A DNA stretch of 64,000 nucleotides from Janthinobacterium sp. LM6 (GTDB lineage Bacteria > Pseudomonadota > Gammaproteobacteria > Burkholderiales > Burkholderiaceae_D): contig NZ_CP019510.1 in the NCBI RefSeq assembly GCF_002002885.1, positions 1,178,001 through 1,242,000 of the forward strand. The letters run 5' to 3'. The number at the start of each line of letters is the position of its first letter. The first letter of the stretch is position 1. Positions 60,869-64,000 of the stretch are shown here, piece by piece. The position numbers and the translations under genes are program-made. Under the pieces are notes generated by a model. That model saw only the letters and a list, made by a program, of their open reading frames with translations, did not search any database and was not told where the DNA came from.

Positions 60869-62148
60869 ACGCCGGGGCCAGCGCCATGAGCCTGCCGGCC
60901 TTGTTCAGTTATGGCCTGTTCGGCTTGCCGCTGGCCATGCTGGCGCTGCCCATCTATATATATGTGGCGCCGTTTTATGCGCAGCGCAGCAGCCTTGACC
61001 TGGCGCAAATCGGTGCAGTGCTGCTGGCGGCGCGCATCGCCGCCGCCTTCATCGACCCGGCCCTCGGCGCCTGGATGGCGCGCGGCGGGCGCAGCTATGC
61101 CGTGCTGGTCGGCGCATCGCTGCCGCTGCTGTTGCTGGGCTTTGGCGCCCTGTTCCATCCGCCGGCCATGCCGCAAGCGGCTACCCTGGCCTGGTTCCTC
61201 GCTTCCTTGCTGCTCGTTTACGCCGCCTATGGCCTGGCCGGCATCGCGCACCAGAGCTGGGGCGCGGCCTTGAGTCAGGCGCGCGCGCAGCGGGCGCGGG
61301 TGACGGCCGTGCGCGAAGGCTGCGGCTTGCTCGGCGTGATCCTGGCGGCGGGGCTGACGTCCGTGCTCGGCTATGACGGCCTGTCGCTGGCCTTTGCCGG
61401 CTGCCTGCTGGCGGCGGGTGGGCTGCTGCTGGCGCGCGCGCCGCGTCCGGTTTTGCGCCAAGGCACGGCGGCGCTGCCCGCTGGCGCCTGGCGCCTGCCA
61501 TTTCGCCAGCGCGCGTTTCGCTGGCTGTTTGCCGTCCTGCTCGTCAATGGTGTGGCTGCCGCCATTCCCGCCACCCTGTTCCTGTTCTTTGCCACCGACT
61601 ACTTGCGCCTGGGCCAATACGCAGGACCGTTCCTGATCGTCTACTTTTGCGCGGCGGCCGCTTCCATGCCCGTGTGGGTGGCTCTGGCGCGCCGCTTTGG
61701 CGAAGCGCGCGCCTGGGGCGGCGCCATGCTGCTGGCCGCCAGCGTGTTTGTCTGGGCGTATGGCCTGGGCGAAGGGGCCGCCTGGGGTTTTGCCGCCATC
61801 TGCCTGCTGTCGGGCCTGGCGCTGGGCGCCGACCTGGCCTTGCCGCCGGCCCTGCTGGCAGGGTTGATCGGCGCGGCCGGCCATGCCGGGCGGCACGAAG
61901 CGGCGTATTTCGGCTGGTGGAACTGGGGCGTGCAAATGAGCCTGGCGCTGGCGGCCGGCATTGCCTTGCCCCTGCTGGCCTGGCTCGGCTATGTACCGGG
62001 CAGCGGCAGCGGCGGCTTGCCGGCCCTGTCTGCCGCCTACGCCGTGCTGCCCTGTGTTTTGAAACTGCTGGCGGCGCTCATGCTGTGGCGCGCGCCGCTA
62101 CAACATATATATAGTGACCATCGGGAGAATCGCGCATGCGCTTCATGA
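60865..62148 (+). CDS. MFS transporter (GPH-like) of the lipid operon
   Basis: A 427-residue, twelve-helix major facilitator of the MFS_2/GPH type: PIYIYVAPFYAQRSSLDLAQIGAVLLAARI and DPALGAWMARGGRSY (motif A-like) open it, and a central loop near residue 200 is basic. The start at 60865 is fixed by ATGA. Candidate lipid or lysolipid flippase-type carrier (inference). Overlaps the DUF3833 gene by 13 nt. Confidence 0.85.
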   Translation: MNAGASAMSLPALFSYGLFGLPLAMLALPIYIYVAPFYAQRSSLDLAQIGAVLLAARIAAAFIDPALGAWMARGGRSYAVLVGASLPLLLLGFGALFHPPAMPQAATLAWFLASLLLVYAAYGLAGIAHQSWGAALSQARAQRARVTAVREGCGLLGVILAAGLTSVLGYDGLSLAFAGCLLAAGGLLLARAPRPVLRQGTAALPAGAWRLPFRQRAFRWLFAVLLVNGVAAAIPATLFLFFATDYLRLGQYAGPFLIVYFCAAAASMPVWVALARRFGEARAWGGAMLLAASVFVWAYGLGEGAAWGFAAICLLSGLALGADLALPPALLAGLIGAAGHAGRHEAAYFGWWNWGVQMSLALAAGIALPLLAWLGYVPGSGSGGLPALSAAYAVLPCVLKLLAALMLWRAPLQHIYSDHRENRACAS

Positions 62149-62696
62149 CTTATTGCAAACGTTGCCTGCCGCTGGCCGCTATGCTGCTGGCGCTGGCCGC
62201 CTGTTCCACGCCGCCCACGCCGGCCATGTACGCGCAGGAATTGCCCGTACTGGATCTGCAACAGTATTTCAACGGCACGCTCGACGCCCACGGCATCTTC
62301 CAGGACCGTTCCGGCAAGGTGGTCAAGCGTTTCACCGTGGTGATGCGGGCCAGCTGGGTGGGCGAGACGGGGACCCTGGACGAGGATTTCACGTATGCGG
62401 ACGGCAGCCGGCAACGGCGCGTGTGGATCTTGCGCAAGACGGCGCCCGGGCGCTTCATCGGCACGGCGCCCGACGTGATCGGGGAAGCCATCGGCGAAGT
62501 GGCGGGCAATGCGCTGCGCTGGCAATACGTGCTGGCGCTGCCCGTCGATGGCACGGTCTACCACGTCGATTTCGAGGACTGGATGTTTCTGATGGATGAC
62601 AAGGTCATGCTGAACCGCGCCGCCATGAGCAAGTTCGGCTTCAGCCTGGGCGCCGTCACCTTATCGTTCAGCAAGCGTCCACAGGCGGCCCCATGA
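62136..62696 (+). CDS. DUF3833 lipoprotein
   Basis: A 186-residue lipoprotein (lipobox LAAC, Cys23). DLQQYFNGTLDAHGIFQDRSGKVVKRF and TYADGSRQRRVWILRK are the DUF3833 core, a lipocalin-like beta barrel. Found with CFA-type genes; a periplasmic lipid-binding role is likely but unproven. The stop overlaps the SDR start in ATGA. Confidence 0.88.
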   Translation: MRFMTYCKRCLPLAAMLLALAACSTPPTPAMYAQELPVLDLQQYFNGTLDAHGIFQDRSGKVVKRFTVVMRASWVGETGTLDEDFTYADGSRQRRVWILRKTAPGRFIGTAPDVIGEAIGEVAGNALRWQYVLALPVDGTVYHVDFEDWMFLMDDKVMLNRAAMSKFGFSLGAVTLSFSKRPQAAP

Positions 62697-63460
62697 ATCG
62701 CAAGATCAGCAATTGGGCCGGCAAGCGCGTGTGGATCATCGGCGCGTCCAGCGGCATCGGCGCCGCGTGCGCCACCTTGCTGCTGGAGCAGGGCGCGTGC
62801 GTGGCCTTGTCGGCCCGCCACCGCGCCAGCCTGGAACAGTTGTGCGAAGGACAGCCGCTGGCGCAGGCCTTGCCGCTCGATATCACGCAACATGCGCAAG
62901 TGCGGGCCGTCTGCGTGCAATTGCAGCAGCAGTGGACGCATATCGACCTGATACTGGTGGTCGCTGGCGGCTATCAAGCCATGCGCGCCGATAGCTTCGA
63001 CCTCGAGGCGGCCCAGGGCTTGCTGGCCCTGAACGTGGGCGGCGTCTTCAATTGCCTGGAGCCGGCCTTGCCGTGGCTGTTGCGCCAGGGTAGCGGCGGC
63101 ATCGGCATCGTCGGCTCGGTGGCCGGCTATGGCGGCTTGCCCAAGGCGCTCGCGTATGGCGCCAGCAAGGCGGCGCTGGTCAACCTGACGGAGTCGCTGT
63201 ATCTGGATTTGCATCCGCGTGGGATTGATGTGTATCAAATCAATCCTGGATTTGTCGCTACGCCTTTGACGGCGAACAATGATTTCAGCATGCCGGCCCT
63301 GATGACGGCGCAGGACGCGGCCGCCGCCATGCTTGACGGTATAGAACGGGGGCAATTCCACATCCACTTTCCGAAACGCTTTACCAATACCATGCGCCTG
63401 GCGCGGCTGTTGCCCTACCGCGCCTACTTTTGGCTGATCCGCAAGGTGACGGGCCTATGA
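62693..63460 (+). CDS. Short-chain dehydrogenase/reductase
   Basis: A 255-residue SDR. The cofactor motif GASSGIG is at about 19-25, GSVAGYGG carries the catalytic Ser, and YGASKAALVNLTES has the catalytic Tyr and Lys. LNVGGVFN fits the NNAG position. Substrate unknown; a lipid carbonyl is suggested by the operon. Confidence 0.9.
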   Translation: MNRKISNWAGKRVWIIGASSGIGAACATLLLEQGACVALSARHRASLEQLCEGQPLAQALPLDITQHAQVRAVCVQLQQQWTHIDLILVVAGGYQAMRADSFDLEAAQGLLALNVGGVFNCLEPALPWLLRQGSGGIGIVGSVAGYGGLPKALAYGASKAALVNLTESLYLDLHPRGIDVYQINPGFVATPLTANNDFSMPALMTAQDAAAAMLDGIERGQFHIHFPKRFTNTMRLARLLPYRAYFWLIRKVTGL

Positions 63461-63894
63461 GCGCAACCATGGAAGGCGCGCTGGCGCGTCTGGTGGCGTT
63501 TTACGAGCACCTGAGCCTGGAGAGCCTGGCCCAGCTGGGTGCCGTGTACGCGCCAGATGCCCATTTCAAGGACCCGTTCAACGAGGTGGAAGGGCATGCC
63601 GCCATCCTGGCCATCTTCGAGCACATGTTCGTGCAAGTCGATGCACCGCGGTTTGTCGTGCTGGAAAGTCTGGGGCAGGGGGAGCAAGCGTTCCTGACGT
63701 GGGAGTTTCGCTTTCGCATGAAACGCCTGGTATCTGGCGAACAATGTATCCGTGGAGCAACACATGTGCGTTTCGACGGGCTGGGGCGGGTGGTATTGCA
63801 CCGCGATTATTGGGATGCGGCGGAAGAATTGTATGAAAAACTGCCGGTGCTGGGCCCTTTCATGCGCATGCTCCGGCGCGCAAGCCGGCGCTAG
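63457..63894 (+). CDS. NTF2-like (SnoaL) fold protein
   Basis: A 145-residue protein of the nuclear-transport-factor-2-like superfamily. FYEHLSLESLAQLGAVYAPDAHFKDPFNEVEG is the conserved cone opening; WEFRFRMKRL and HRDYWDAAEELYEKLPVLG follow. Homologues co-occur with the SDR and flavoprotein in this operon type. Start by ATGA overlap (63457-63460). Last gene of the operon; 106 nt of A-rich sequence after it show no gene. Confidence 0.88.
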   Translation: MSATMEGALARLVAFYEHLSLESLAQLGAVYAPDAHFKDPFNEVEGHAAILAIFEHMFVQVDAPRFVVLESLGQGEQAFLTWEFRFRMKRLVSGEQCIRGATHVRFDGLGRVVLHRDYWDAAEELYEKLPVLGPFMRMLRRASRR

Positions 63895-64000
63895 GCATGT
63901 TTCTTGATGCTTTTAAGCAAAAAAAGCGAAAAAGAAAAAGTAAATTGTGGGAAATTTGGCTGGCGAAAACTTGATTTCGGTCAATGTGTCGTTTTTTTGA

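Noticed and set aside
63895..64000. Terminator or small gene at the window end
   Set aside because: The last 106 nt are A-rich with no stable hairpin or coding frame that I can support.

Overview
The window is a GC-rich betaproteobacterial chromosome segment. Gene content and order (ftsY-ftsE-ftsX-rpoH, coxBA-ctaG-coxC-surf1-ctaA-ctaB-sco, pilT-pilU, a DUF3717 gene beside a stand-alone heptose-phosphate adenylyltransferase, a CIRCE site on rpoH) point to Burkholderiales, family Oxalobacteraceae, most like Janthinobacterium or a close relative. This assignment rests on protein-level recognition, not on a search. I found no rRNA, tRNA, CRISPR array, intact insertion sequence or prophage.

Layout. 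1-11 kb: end of the glycolate oxidase operon (glcE partial, glcF), a membrane GGDEF-EAL protein, a glutathione peroxidase co-transcribed with the pilus retraction ATPases pilT/pilU, yggS-proC, and an ECF sigma/anti-sigma pair with a DUF3455 lipoprotein. 11-15 kb: a YqjD/YqjE/YqjK-like envelope stress operon, ubiA, oxyR, DUF3717 and rfaE2. 15.3-24.5 kb: a six-gene operon built around a 1232-residue tubulin/FtsZ-superfamily protein with a C-terminal GYF_2 domain. Its partners are a vWA-like membrane protein with a degenerate metal site, a small membrane protein, a zinc-ribbon/proline-rich membrane protein, a glycine-zipper lipoprotein and an unrecognised soluble protein. This is the best candidate for a poorly described system. 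24.6-26.9 kb: trmL, comF and a BioC-like methyltransferase. 27-37.6 kb: the complete aa3/caa3-type cytochrome c oxidase and heme A assembly region, with a 38-residue assembly protein that is easily overlooked. 37.8-45.3 kb: a CNNM/CorC-type protein, an aromatic-acid MFS carrier, NhaR, and a TerC-like/TerD/AIM24/TerD/YqaE stress operon. 45.3-51.6 kb: a patatin lipoprotein, a possible transposase remnant, DUF3667, and an ArsR regulator divergent from a P450 plus ABM monooxygenase pair. 51.6-55.7 kb: rpoH, ftsX, ftsE, ftsY. 55.8-63.9 kb: a CarH/LitR-type B12-dependent MerR regulator divergent from an eight-gene, overlapping lipid-modification operon (flavoprotein, DUF1365, CFA-synthase-like methyltransferase, chalcone-isomerase-like, MFS, DUF3833, SDR, NTF2-like).

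Non-coding structure is unusually informative. Three 120-nt copies of one intergenic element (2262, 10369, 24503) each lie 0-3 nt beyond the stop codon of a minus-strand gene, in the same orientation. They fold into the same long hairpin with compensatory base changes in at least three helices. A different 158-nt multi-branched element with 16-bp terminal inverted repeats fills the gap at 37663-37820. The rpoH promoter carries a near-perfect CIRCE operator exactly between its -35 and -10. The lipid operon has a strong promoter followed by a perfect 15-bp palindrome, the likely CarH/LitR operator.
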